A stretch of 64,000 nucleotides of DNA, from NCBI GenBank assembly GCA_964019155.1, contig OZ025241.1, positions 55,065,372 through 55,129,371 on the forward strand. Reading direction: 5' to 3'. This DNA is from Osedax fenrisi (lineage: Eukaryota > Annelida > Polychaeta > Sabellida > Siboglinidae). Both the position numbers and the translations under genes were made by a program. The notes under the pieces were generated by a model. The model did no database searches. It saw nothing but the letters and a program-made list of their open reading frames with translations, and was not told where the DNA came from. Numbering within the stretch: the first letter of the stretch is position 1; each line of letters starts with the position of its first letter. Shown in pieces: positions 38,199-51,781 of the stretch.

Positions 38199-40782
38199 GT
38201 TACTACTATATATATATATATATACCCTGTATACCAGGTTTTAAATTATAGTATTTACATACTCGTTTTAATAATAATATAATATACTATTTAGTAGTAT
38301 AATATATATATATATATATATCTAGGCAACGTAGAGTATAGAAATTTAGTATATTATTTCAATAGGTTATTGGGTATTTTAATGTTAATTTTAATTATTA
38401 CGAATATTTAACAAACCATTCATATTTAGTTAACTAATAATTTAATATCAAATGTAAGTTGTTTTTAGATTACTGAAAATTTAATATTATTTAAATAAAT
38501 ATGCATATATATTATTTTAATATAAATATATAAAATATGCTAATTGAAGATATAGTTATTTTAATCCATTATTTTCTATGCATTATTAAATATATTAAAA
38601 CCATAAATAATAATTTCTAATTGTAAAGACTCTATAATCTATATTTAGAAATATATTAACACTCAACTTTATAACAACCATAAAATATCTAAACCGGCAA
38701 CATTATTGTCTTTATATAAATGGTGTGAAATATAATTTAAAACAGCTTCAATATTAATTCTTATATTATTTATCCTCGGTTATTTGATAATAGACATAAT
38801 AACATAACATATGCGTAATAGTAATAAAGTAAAGCATATGATTGGACGAGAGATACTCGATAGATATATGATAATAAACAAGAAGCTAATTATCATAAAA
38901 CGTTTGAGTGAGGCATTAAGCTGAGGATATGTTGTGAATAATCACGGTTTTTATATATCAAATTTGTTAGATATTATGTAATATACCTGTATTAATGTAA
39001 TATGGTTAGTATGTGTCTATCCAAGAGATTCACTTTTAATGTAATGAGTTACATTTTCAATATCAAATGTTCATAATTTGTAAATATAGGCAAATACAGT
39101 TTTCAAGCAAATATTGGCAAGCGTGGCTTCGGCTTTAGAATTACAATAGATGAGAGACTACGAAGAAGATGAAAGGCGGCAAACTAACGGCAGATCGCCG
39201 ATCACGCGAAGACCTTCATCGCTGAGGTCACCTTGAGACGAGATCTCAAGGTCGCGTAGACTATGCCTCAGCAGAGGAAGCAGAGCGAGAGCCTCGTCAT
39301 ACATGTACGGACACTGGTGGATGCGCAGCTTGCGGACGTGTTCACAGTTCTCTGTGACCAGGGGTCGGAGGTTAATAAGGTTCGTGACTGTGGAGCTACG
39401 GCGATCTTAATAGAAAATAGTTAATTTAGTTTGGAAAGTAAATACAATTTCTGCTCATAGGAGAGTACCAGAGATTATCTCATTATTTATATTCACAAAG
39501 AGAGTTACTGTTATAGTTAATGTTATAGTTGTATATACTTGTAGGTATATTGTAATATTTACATACCTATATATCTACATCTTACTATACTCCTTAACTC
39601 TCCCCCTCCATATCCATCTGCATTCCCTATACCTCAATCTCACCCTCTACCTATATCTATATCTATATCTTTAGATATCCCTTTCTTCCAACCAACCTCA
39701 CCCACCTAATGTACATTCATGATTACCACTTCCCTCTATCTCCCCTGTATATCTATCTCTTACACCATTTTCCCCTCCCTCCCTCCCCCACCCCATACCT
39801 AACTGATATGATAGAATCCTACACTATTAATCTCCCCCACCTAACCGAAATGATCGAAGCCGACACTCATAATCTCAGCCTTGTCAGCGTCTATCTCCTC
39901 GACGTAGAGCGGTACACTGCTGCTAGTGCTACCAGAGTTACGAGCCGCGACCCTATTGAGGTCATCTTCCCACACTGACGAGTCCTTCCATCGGAACCGA
40001 GCCCCGCATCGCATCAACCACTCGCCGCACGTACGGTCAGCTCCTATGTCCTTCACTCGGTCGTTATCGCGCCTAGGGTTGGGTGAGGGGTGGAGGTAGG
40101 GGGTGTGGAGTTAGGGTGGGGTGGCTAATACACGATGTACACGTTATGTATGTTGTGTGTATGGTGTATGTTATATCGTCTGGTGGGTAGATTAGAGGTA
40201 TGGGTGAGGTTAGGTAATGGGCGGGGTTAAGTGAAGGATGGGTTGTTAACGATGCAGATGTTCACATAAGTAAGGTAGTGTATATACTATATAGGCAGGT
40301 TTAGTTAATATGGTAAAATATGGTTATTATATTTGTTATTCGAAAACATCCTTTTTCTATTAATCACATAAGTTACTTTATGATAAGTATAATCACATTT
40401 ACATCAAACTACATATATTAATATATGCATGCGTATTCATCTGCCCATGTGTATTCGCATGCATTAAATATGTATGAAATTTCTAGGGAAAATAGTTTAC
40501 GTTATAACGTTTAAGCTTTTATAAAATGATCGCAATGGTGTACATTTCGGCAAATTAAATATTTATAAATATGTGAGCGCAATTACTCAATATAATGAAT
40601 ATATTAATACGTATACGATGTTCCGTTTAGTTTAAATATTACGTTACGGCGATAGTATCGACGATGATTGCTACGTACCTATTGAAAATAGACGCCAGCA
40701 TGTACCACAGTTGTCGGGTATCACTTCTATTGGGCAACACATGATTAGTCAACTTGGTCGAAGGCGAAATTCTGGAGAAGTC
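38009..40782 (-). CDS. DMAC2L: DMAC2L (ATP synthase subunit s / factor B)
   Basis: A mitochondrial inner-membrane-associated LRR protein linked to ATP synthase function, from the DMAC2/ATP5S family. Exons in transcription order: 40782-40679, 40072-39846, 39351-39189, 38135-38009. All three junctions keep frame (phases 2, 1, 2), and the last exon ends in TGA. Diagnostic segments are QLWYMLASIFNR, DIGADRTCGEWLMRCGA, AEIMSVGFDHFENCEHVRKL, then LRR-like repeats CPYMYDEAL, LRDLEIS, LSDEGLRVIGDLPNLETLYM. Order and spacing match vertebrate DMAC2L, including the C-terminal QGKLPKCTI. The start-codon exon, with the targeting peptide, was not found above 40782. The paralogue DMAC2 is less likely because of the GADRTxxEWLxRCGA block. 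Confidence 0.9.
39189..39351 (-). CDS. DMAC2L: DMAC2L LRR exon
   Basis: Acceptor CTGGTCACAG, donor GTTAGT, phase 1 to 2. Encodes NCEHVRKLRIHQCPYMYDEA then LRHSLRDLEISSQGDLSDEG. An earlier acceptor (CTCCACAG) would insert 13 residues absent from the family. Confidence 0.9.
39420..39505 (-). mobile_element. LINE/SINE 3' tail family, copy 3
   Basis: Read on the minus strand it gives gagataatctctggtactct, then gagcagaaattgtattta and aactattttct, matching the copies at 15062 and 31500. It lies in a DMAC2L intron and is the most diverged of the three. Confidence 0.65.
39846..40072 (-). CDS. DMAC2L: DMAC2L central exon
   Basis: 227 nt (1+225+1), acceptor CAACCCTAG, donor GTTAGG. Encodes RDNDRVKDIGADRTCGEWLM, a Ser/Asn-rich insert and DADKAEIMSVGFDHF. 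A plus-strand frame over 39709-39978 is a shadow. Confidence 0.92.
40679..40782 (-). CDS. DMAC2L: DMAC2L N-terminal exon
   Basis: Donor GTACGT, phase 2. Ends TRQLWYMLASIFNR, equivalent to the WGWLNAVFNK block of vertebrate DMAC2L. The frame continues upstream to about 40795 without Met; I place the acceptor at CATACGCAG. Confidence 0.78.
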
Positions 40783-41917
40783 CTGCGTATGTTTATGTAA
40801 TGTCCTAATACCGTGTTATTATTGTTTATGTATTATATTACTATATACTAAACTACCGAATTTTTCAACTAGGAACTTTGGAACTACTAATAGGGGGGAA
40901 ACATTTAATTTGTATCAGGTTATCGGTTCGACTGCATGGACATTCATTAATTGCTCACCTAACAATTAATAATTGTATTGTTCTCACAATAAAGATGTGT
41001 AAGGTCCATGATGTGGAGGCTTTGAATACGCCTTTAGATCAATCATCGGATATACTAATATGAAGTACAGAGATATACTATGTATTTATATTGTACATTA
41101 TACAATTATTGCACGTGTCGCGCTTATCTATGCCTGTGCATATCATACAGATAGTGTGTAAATGACATTTAATAAATGTACATATATATTTAGGATTGAT
41201 ATTTTTGATTTGGTTTTGTTTTGTTTTTTTTCTGGTGTACTAAGCACTAGTTTTTATAGGCTATTTTAGAATATAATGCAGCTGGAAATATAAAAACAAA
41301 CCACTGAAAATAACTAAAACTCAAAATATGAATTATCATATATATATATATATATATATATGTTATTGATAAACGTTTGATAGTCTAAAAATAGAAATAT
41401 ACTAATTATAATGGTCAATCATATTATATGTATATATATATGCAGATAATATGTAATAGTGTGGGAGTAGCTGTGATATTATTGTGATTGAGATATCTAT
41501 ATTATATATATATATATATATATTAAATCACTAATTCGAATAAATAATTTTACGGGCGTTCAAATCATGAAGCTTTTGACCAGGTAACTCATGAGCACTC
41601 TAAATAACAAAAGTGGTGGTTTCGGCTATAATCCGGATAACTCATTTATTTTAACTATTATTATAATAATCATATTATTAATAATCAGATTATAATGATT
41701 ATGATAATTATATATTTATTTTTAAAATAAAATATTAATTTTTATAAATATTCAATAATTGGTAATTATAAATTAAATTTAATTTAATTACTTATTACTA
41801 GTAATAATATTACCTACTATGATATTAGGATAATATCATAATCATTATGATAATGATTAGCATGATTTTGATGTTTGATTTTTTTTTTGGTTTTAGGACT
41901 ACACTTTGCGTGAGCAA

Positions 41918-42420
41918 TTAGCCGTCCGTGGGAGATATTATTGTTTTGGGGGGAAAGCATGGGAGAAATAGTATGTCTTTAGAAGACGTTTGAAGGAGGA
42001 GGTTGATGTCATTGTTCGAAGGTGGTAGGGTAGGGAGTTCCAATGATAAGAGGCAGATAGGGAAAAGGAGCGTATATGGAAGAGTGGAGGTTGTGTGGGT
42101 GGGGTGTAGTAAGGAGAAATGTGTTGGAGGATCGGTTGTGGATTGGGTTAGTGTGTGTGTGTGTGTGTAGGTGTAGGTGTTGTGATGTATCATACATTGT
42201 ATGACTTTGTGGATTTACGTTTGTATTTAATACGATAGGCTACTGGGAGCCAGTGTAGTTGTTTAAGTAGAACGGTAATTGAATCAGAGGAACTACGGGG
42301 AAGTAGATGGACGCAAAGTAATACAGCATTTATATCATGTACATGATGTACTACATGATTATCATGATGATATAATGATTTTATATGTGATAATAAAGAT
42401 AGAATGATTATCATAAGCAT
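41918..42420 (-). pseudogene. CR1/L2-like LINE, decayed C-terminal fragment
   Basis: On the minus strand one frame holds LLKQLHWLPVAYRIKYK (about 42200-42280), the typical start of the post-polymerase tail of CR1/L2-type proteins, and then breaks. Another frame continues with LELPTLPPSNNDINLLLQTS down to 41918. Frameshifts and a (CA)n insertion mark it as dead. It is flanked by atcataatgattat palindromes. Confidence 0.68.
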
Positions 42421-43400
42421 TAAGGATTTATTATTATGATTATCATAATGATAATCATTATATCTTAAAGATTAAACTGTATTATAATGGTTATATTTAT
42501 TATAATAATAAAGTTTATTCAATAAATTATAATAATTTATTATTGATACTTATAAAATTTATAATAAATAATTTATTAAATGTTATAAGTTCTTATAAAA
42601 TCATTATACATGTAGTACATGCCACTATTTATATAGTTTAATAATTAATTGATTATCAAGATGATATATAATATATTATTTAATAATATAATAATTATTA
42701 TTATGATTAATAATATAATAATTATATTTTTATAATAAAAATCGTGATAATTATAATTTTAAATTTCAATAATAACGATTTTTATAATCATAATTAAAAT
42801 GATTATATAATTATAGTATATATATATATACCTTTATAAATTTGAAAGATACATTTCTTAAAATAGACATTTTTATTATGATTTATATATTAATAGTTAA
42901 TCTACTTTCATAATGTATATAATATAAGCATAAATCTCGGAGAATGTTTTTAAAATTTTTTAATATTCTCAGAATAATTCTGTAATCTTTTTTTCATATT
43001 TATAGGTAAAATAGAATTTTTATAAAATAATAATTAATGATTAAATAATATAGTTTATCTATTTAAGGGTACTATTCAAATTCTAACTTTTCATATAGAG
43101 AAGTAGATACATGATCAGATTTAATTACATAAATACATTAATTTGAAGAATATATATAAAAAAGATTACAAATAATTATTATTACTTATAATTATCTTGT
43201 CTTTCCACCTAGCGTGGCAAATTAGTTGTAACTAATGTAAACAATTTCCTATACATTTTGAATTTCCGAATTAATCAATAATAGCGCATAGAGTCTAACG
43301 CATGTTTCGTATTCCCGCTTATATAAACAATATCGTATACCACTGTAACAATTGACCCTAGAAATCGATAATTTATATACACGCCTACAACTTACCAGAA

Positions 43401-43622
43401 ATGCCTTATGGTAATACCCATTCGTCGTCTAGTCGCAGTACTACGACGACATACTATAGTAGTACTGGCGGTGGTCAACCTCAGACCAACAAGACCTGCA
43501 CGGTAACCACTTACATCGACGGTGACGGTAAGAAGACCACTGAAACTAACACCACTGACCAGCCTTTTTCTTCAATCGGGGACCCATACAGCAACATTAA
43601 CAGCAGTAACAACAGATCTAGT
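43401..43622 (+). CDS. Calpain first coding exon
   Basis: Starts at ATG (MPYGNTHSSSSRSTTTTYYS), then TCTVTTYIDGDGKKTTETN, ending SNINSSNNRSS. Donor GTTAGT. There is no domain; the base composition is balanced and unlike the flanks. Confidence 0.75.
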
Positions 43623-43674
43623 GTTAGTTATTATCACATCTTATTATAAATGTTTTGTTTATATCGTATAACAT

Positions 43675-43736
<62 letters not shown>

Positions 43737-45679
43737 CAAATATTACATATATATTTCATTATTATAATGTTTATATACGTATAATGATTATACGTCATAC
43801 ATTGTATTATAAGTATACTATGGAAAGGACATGTTATCTATATATATATATATATATATATAAATGTTCATTTTATTATGTTTAGCATTCTATGTATTCT
43901 TTAAACTAGTCAAATAATTAATATAAATATAAAATTGTAATATATTAAAATATTATATATTTCAATAATAATTTATTATTTATTTATTATTTATTTATTA
44001 AGATTACAAATATTTAAGAACACATCGTAATGATGGTGATAAATTACCTAATATAAATAAGTGTTATTATGAAATATAACTCGAATGTATACATAATCGA
44101 ATAAGGAATGTATACAAAATAAGTGGAGTTTATAATTATTTTATAATTCACACTAAACATCACGTGTATCATATGTATCACACTATCATATGTACATTTA
44201 AGGGGATCCCGCACATTTAAAGTGTTGATAATTTATTTTTTTTTATATTTTTTTTATTATATAATAATACTTATTGTAGTATTTTTTAGTATCTGTAAAA
44301 AAATTAGACATGAATTCAGTCTAGAAATTGCATAAAAATTTGTTTTTTAACGATAAGATAATGCTATTATATGATATTCAATATTACATTGTTATGCTGT
44401 CAAACTTCAAACGCTGTTTTCTCAGAATAATTATTTCGCGCTAGGTATGTGCATTCAAAAATATAGAATATAAAAACTATTATAATTATATGAATTTAAT
44501 TATGTGAATAATAAAATAGAGAGATAATTTATAATATGTATAGAATTCATTGTATAAAATGATAATTTCTATAGAAATACCATCATTTTAGTATTTCTAA
44601 TTTTTAATTTAGATATATATATAATATAATAAATAATAATATTAAAAATAACTTTCTATTTTCCTATGCATATATGTTATGAATACATAACAAAAAAAAT
44701 TAGGTCAATTGAATGAATAGAATTTCAGTTCTATTTTTTTTAGTGGACCTAGATTTTCCTATCTATTTATACACGAAATTGGCAAATTGCGTGTTATGTG
44801 AGGGATCCCCTTAAAATAAACTTATTGCATTTATAATCATACCATTTTTTATTAACAATAGGATTACACCATGAATAATATATGTTTTACATAACATATA
44901 TTACATAAGAAATGGCCATGATATTAATCAATAGAATACCCATCTTTATGCATAATGAATACACAATACATTTAACACTGTGTGTGACCCTGTAATAGAT
45001 ATAACAATGAAAATTACATAATACATATTGCCTTCAGACTTTATTGATCAACAGAAAAGTTGCATGACCAAGTTACATAACTAATCTTATATATTAAACC
45101 ATATACTATATTGTATAGTATACAATGTATAGTATACCCTATGAATATATATGAATATATATGAATATATATGAACATATATATATAAACTATAATTTAA
45201 TCCCAAATTAAATTAAGTAAATTAAGTAATATTTATGTTGCGAAATAGATTGTTTACACTCTTTTTTCTCATGATATGCAATCATCACACTATTCTGATA
45301 TTATTGTTACCTATTTGTTTATGTTTAGTCGCATTAATAGTATGTTTATTTCCTATACAAAGTGTAATTTACTTAAAAACTATATACCTTACCTTACCAG
45401 GTCGAGCTTGCTCCGCAGATAAAAAACTATATGCATTATATAATACACTATTAAAACATCAATACCACATTTAGTCTAAGCAATAATAACTGTATTAAAA
45501 TGTATTCTGGCCTACTAATTTATAAATTAGACTAAAGTACAGAATAAATCTATGTGTTTTTGGAAATAAATATTTTCAGTTTACTTATCTTGTTAATCTT
45601 TAGTAATTAATTATTCCAAACAAGATTACCACAACTGATTATTGCATTAACATATATGCATATATATAATATATACATG

Positions 45680-45744
<65 letters not shown>

Positions 45745-47952
45745 CTATAAAATAACATTTTATATTGTATATCTGCATAATAATGTATATGTAACTTCAA
45801 ATAATCAAACACACACATATATCATATACATATTATTACTTATTTATAACCACTACCTAGTAGGTATATATTACAACATCATCCTACATTATAGTATTAC
45901 CAACATTATGTTGATTTACACAATAATCCTCCTCCCCATCCTTATACTCCTCCTTCTCATCCTTTTCCTATTCACCTTACTAGTTTTCCTGCTATTCCTC
46001 CTCTTGTTCCTATTATTTTTCTCCTATTCCTTCTCCTCTTCATCATCCTTTTTATTCTTCCTCTTCCTCTACCAACTTCCACTTCATCATAATCATCTTC
46101 GTATTATACTTCCTATTCTTTTACTCCTCCTCTCCCTGTTCCCCTTTGTCAACCTACTCGTAGACATCCGTCTATTCCTCCCCTCCTCATCCACCTCTAC
46201 CATGACCTCTACCATGACCTCTAACAGTTCCCGAAGCGATACCCCCTCGCCAGAAACAACCAGATCAACGATACAATGTACGGTTCAAACAAGAAACGCT
46301 ACAGTTCCGGTTGGGGCAGCTCTAGGAAGCCTAGCATCACCCATCAGGTAAGCCATCCTTATTGTTGTTGTAGTATGTGCGGGTGCGAGTGGGTGCTAGT
46401 GTGCGCGTATTCACTTGTTATTGTTCCATTATCTAATATAGAATTATGTATAGATAGAGATTCCAAATTTTGTTTTTCTTATATAGTTTATTTATATTTA
46501 TTTATGTATATTATATTTGTATATACGCCTATATATATAATATATATTATATAGATAAAATAATGTAATATAATGTTGCTTTATGGAAATAATGGCTTTA
46601 TATAATAATTTCTATGGTATATTATTACTATTACATAACAACATTGCACTCGACCTCTATTATCGTTACTTTTCCAGGGGAGGAAAATATCGATTATCAT
46701 TCATAAAATATAATGCGTTTTCCATACCAGTGAATAACAGTTATATAACGAATCGCTATATACATACTATATATATATTATACATAGCCTAACATTGTTT
46801 TGTGAGATCAATAGCCTATCAAGATAAGGAGGCTATTCACTGAACTATAACATACGATAGTGTGATACATTCAGTGGTAGTGAAATAATAGATACATTTC
46901 TAGATATTAACTTCGCAAATTTTGGTATAGATATTCATCATAATCTATTATGTATAACATCAAAGCTAATATATCAGTATCTATCAAAGTCTCCTATCTA
47001 CCCACGTAATGGATAGTATACTACTATTATCAAACTGTTGATCACGCTGATCTACGTATACTCGATATACTATACTATATACTATACTATATTACACTAT
47101 AGTACTAACTATTACCTATAGGGAAGGTTATATAAATGCATATATGCATATTCGGTGTGGTTCCACGAGTGTGTGTGTGAGTGAGTTTTTAATCCGTCGC
47201 TCTTTTTACAGATTTAAACAGCTTTCATCACAATACAAAGTGTATTCTTAATTATCACAAATGTCAATAGAGCTCATATATATATATATATATATAGATC
47301 AGTGTGTTTATGTGTATACAGAAAAAAAAACTATAGATGTTGTTTATAAATAAGCATTACCTATTCAGTATCGCTCATCTTAAACACTACAGTAATACAA
47401 TAACGTTCCAGTGACTATCACAACTTAATACAGCACCATATCGAAGACTTTTCTAAGGATGCTTCGCAAAATCTTTGCACATATACTTTTTAAATGAAAC
47501 ATTCATATCGTACACAACGATGGTACTAGTTGTATACGTTATTGGGAGATAGGTTTGTGTTGATGTGGTTACAGTGTACTGTGTATGCTACCGGTTGATA
47601 GTTTACGACGTAAAAGCATTCCACCTCCCCCACACCTCCCCTACACCTACCTTCCCCTACCCTCAGTCCGGGAAGTAACCCGGAAGTGGGAAAGGGGCTT
47701 TTTATATGTACTACATGGGTAGGTGGAACGAGAGGTAGGTGCGCATATCGCGGTCTGTTCTATAAATAGATTATTCACCTAGAGGTCACGTGTTACTAGG
47801 TGCGAATTCCGGTGTGCGTATGTGTGTGTATGTGTGTATAAGTGTGCACATGAATGTTGGTGTATATTCGTATGTATCCATGTGGCTATGTGTGTAGCGA
47901 TGTGTTTATTACCTCTATATTACTATATAATAGTTGCTATATACGTATTAAC

Positions 47953-48012
<60 letters not shown>

Positions 48013-48577
48013 CTTATTATACATATACTTATACATTAATGTCACATGACCTTGCTGTTATTAAGAATGTCGATAAAGTAGCCATTGTTAAATAAGTAAT
48101 TGTAGTTATATATTACAAAACGGGGTTCTTCTTTAGATGTAATTAAGTAATCAGCCATACGTATAATCATTACTCATCAACTTCTTCTAATGACTCATCA
48201 CCCGATGATGATTGATTCGTCATCTTCTAATGACTAATTCATCACCCAATGATAGGTCATCTATAACAAACTATAGTCATAGTAATAACCGTCAACATTC
48301 TGAGAGTCAACTGTTGTAGTTCTAGATTAAGATATCGATGATGATATTATAGTTAACAATGGCTATATCACGCCCCTTATTAAACATAGCCGGCTTTGGG
48401 GTCGGAATGTGTTATGATAACAGACCGAGGCGACCCCTATCTAGTAGTAGTAGTGGGTGATTTAGGTGTTGGTAATTAACCTGATTACGAGTATCGTGCC
48501 TGTATGCTGTATGCCTGTAACACAATGGAGCGTGTATGATTATACCTAAAGTATGTTGACCTTCTCTCTCTCTATTT

Positions 48578-48614
<37 letters not shown>

Positions 48615-48929
48615 TATATCTGAGTGCTATGTTTTTGCTATTGCCCTGTATGACCTGTAAACGTAGGTTTATTACGTAATTTGAAGTGACGTAACGTGCT
48701 ACGATGACCGACGGTCAAGAATTACGTATTAAGATAAGATAAGAAGATCTATAGGCTAGGTGTTTACGTGGAAGTATGTACATCTGAATAGAATGTATTG
48801 TAGAATATATAGTATATACATTATATTACAGATATATACACTATAGATTAATAATATGCTGTTGATAAAATGCATACAATTAATTAAGCACATGCATTAA
48901 TTAAGTACATACAAATATATTATTGTATC

Positions 48930-48971
<42 letters not shown>

Positions 48972-49588
48972 ATCAGTGTATACAACCGAATGTTGGGTCT
49001 GTAAAATGTTACAGTAGTATTAATATGTATGTATATAAGAAATTCTCCTTCCATTTCAATCTTCCGCAAAAGACGAAAGATGAATAAACATATTATATTA
49101 TAATTATTTTTTAATTTATTATTTTATTACTCTTTAGAGAATTGTTTCTACTATTATTCAGTTTTGTGTGGCATACTTTTTACCCTTAAACACGACGTTA
49201 ATGTATACATGTGTATGTATGTGTATATATGTGTATGTATGTGTGTGTGTGGGTGTGTGTGTGTGTGTGTGGGTGTGTGTATGGGTGTGTGTGGGAAGGT
49301 GTGTGTATGTGTAGGAACACATACGTATACGTGTAACACTATACATTACACATGCATGATATATTAAATCTGGAAATCAAGCAAACTTACTAACCTATAA
49401 GTTATATATATATCATTTATTGTAACTCTCCAGATAATGTGAGTATAATATATATCCTATAGGATATGATCATATAGTATATATTATATACGTATATATT
49501 ATACGTGAGTGATTATTATAAAATGTATATTTTTTATAAATATTATTCCCCTTAACACTTGCTATAGCATAGTAAACATATCCTGTTA

Positions 49589-49632
<44 letters not shown>

Positions 49633-51745
49633 GTACGTATATACGTATATGGTGAATGTTTCCTATATATATATGTGAATTTAGGTGAATATTTTCCCTT
49701 ATATTTATACAATAATATTAGGCATATAAAGTCTATAGTCTATAGACTATATGCATATATGCATATATAGCATATAGGCAGCGTAGATGTATATTGTTAT
49801 TAAAATCTATACACATAAGTATACCATGATGATGATGATGATGATGATTCTGATGATGATGATGATGGTGATGGTGATGATGATGATGATGATTCTGATG
49901 ATGATGGTGATGATGATGGTGATGGTGATGATGATGGTGATGGTGATGATTATATTTATTGACACTTAACCCTATAGGGATAAGTTATAACATGGAACCT
50001 AACATATAGTATACATACATATAGTAAAACACAGTCATGAGATACAGCTTATAGCTTCATACACAATGTATGTATTCAATACATCGTAATATTATAATGA
50101 ATTGTCAACAATAAAAAAATAAAGAGATCTAGAAAAATAAATAAAAACAAAATACCGAAGTGTATAATAATAAATAGATATTTTAAATAAATAATATCTA
50201 TTTATCTAAAATATCTATTTATTATTATACACTTCGGTTTTTTGTTTTTATTTATTTTTCTAGATCTCTTTATTTTTTTATTTTTGACAATTCAATATAA
50301 TATTACGATGTATACTATATAGTTGTATATAGTATACATTTTATAGTATAATTCACTAACAGGTGTGCGGCGCCCACACACACACATTTATACTAATTAC
50401 AACCATATAGAGTGTAAACACAAACACACACACACACACGCGCACACATACATCACCACTAGCTATCAACTATACCTACAGGGATGTTACTGAACAGAAG
50501 ATATATCTTCTATCTATAGACTATAGTCTAGCGTATGTGTTCACTTACTCCGTGTATCGTTGTAGTACTATAGTATACCACTATATATAGTATACCACTA
50601 TAGTATACTACTATAGTATACTACTATAGTATACTACTATAGTACCACTTTAGTATATCACTATAGTATATTGCTATAGTACCACTATAGTATACCACTA
50701 TAGTACCACTATAGTATATTGCTATAGTACCACTATAGTATATTGCTATAGTACCACTATAGTATACTGCTATAGTACCACTAAGGTATACCACTATAGT
50801 ACCACTATAGTATACTGCTATAGTACCACTATAGTATATTGCTATAGTAGTAGATCACTATATAATATAGTGAATGTATACTAGAGTAGTGAGTGTTTTA
50901 TGAAATATAAAATTAATTAATTAATAAAGTCGAAATATTTAATGATAATTTAACAAAAATAATATATTTGTTTACATGTGTGATCATAATATATAATAAG
51001 TATACTTTCATTGATTGAGATGCTAGTATTCCTTTATCTACTTATTATTTGTATTATTGTTATTATTATGTAGGAATATTCCTTAAAGGATGGAGGCGAG
51101 TTAAAATATGATTAATATTTTTATTTTCACAAAAAAAATGTATTATATATTATTCATGTTTAATATCTTATTTATAAATTTGTAAAATTTCATTAATTAT
51201 TTTTGAGTATTTTTATCAATATAAAGTGTTTTTATAAGCGTAATCGATATAATAATTATCTGAAATTGACAGGATTTTTTGTAAATACTTGTCACATTTA
51301 ATTGTATATTTCGATATCGTATACAAATATTTTACTAAACAAATTTATATTTTTACATTAAGCATATATTATAGATACATTCCAAATAATTAATAAACAA
51401 ATCACATAAGTATATAACAATATATCATTTGTTGAAAAGAGACGCATCCAAACAGAAAATTTAGAAATTTTCTATCTATAATTATCTCTGTCTAGTAAAT
51501 ACGTTATATTCTTGTATTTATTTTGTATTATTCATTATTTATTTTTTATAACTATTATCAAACTATTACCAAAGCCCTAGGGCTTTGCTATTACTATAAA
51601 AATAAATTTACATTTTTTATTTTATAACTTCTATACATATATGTATTTGTATATCTCATTATAACATATATTTGAGTACTACTTTATATTAGTACTAATT
51701 ATTATTGTTTCAGTGTTGTTTATATACCATTATATTTTACTTTTC

Positions 51746-51781
<36 letters not shown>

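Noticed and set aside
45656..46260. Long hydrophobic Leu/Ile-rich frame resembling a membrane protein
   Set aside because: It begins in (TA)n and runs through a CT-rich tract, which translates to Leu/Ser/Phe. Only the last part (46264-46347, in another frame) is a credible exon.
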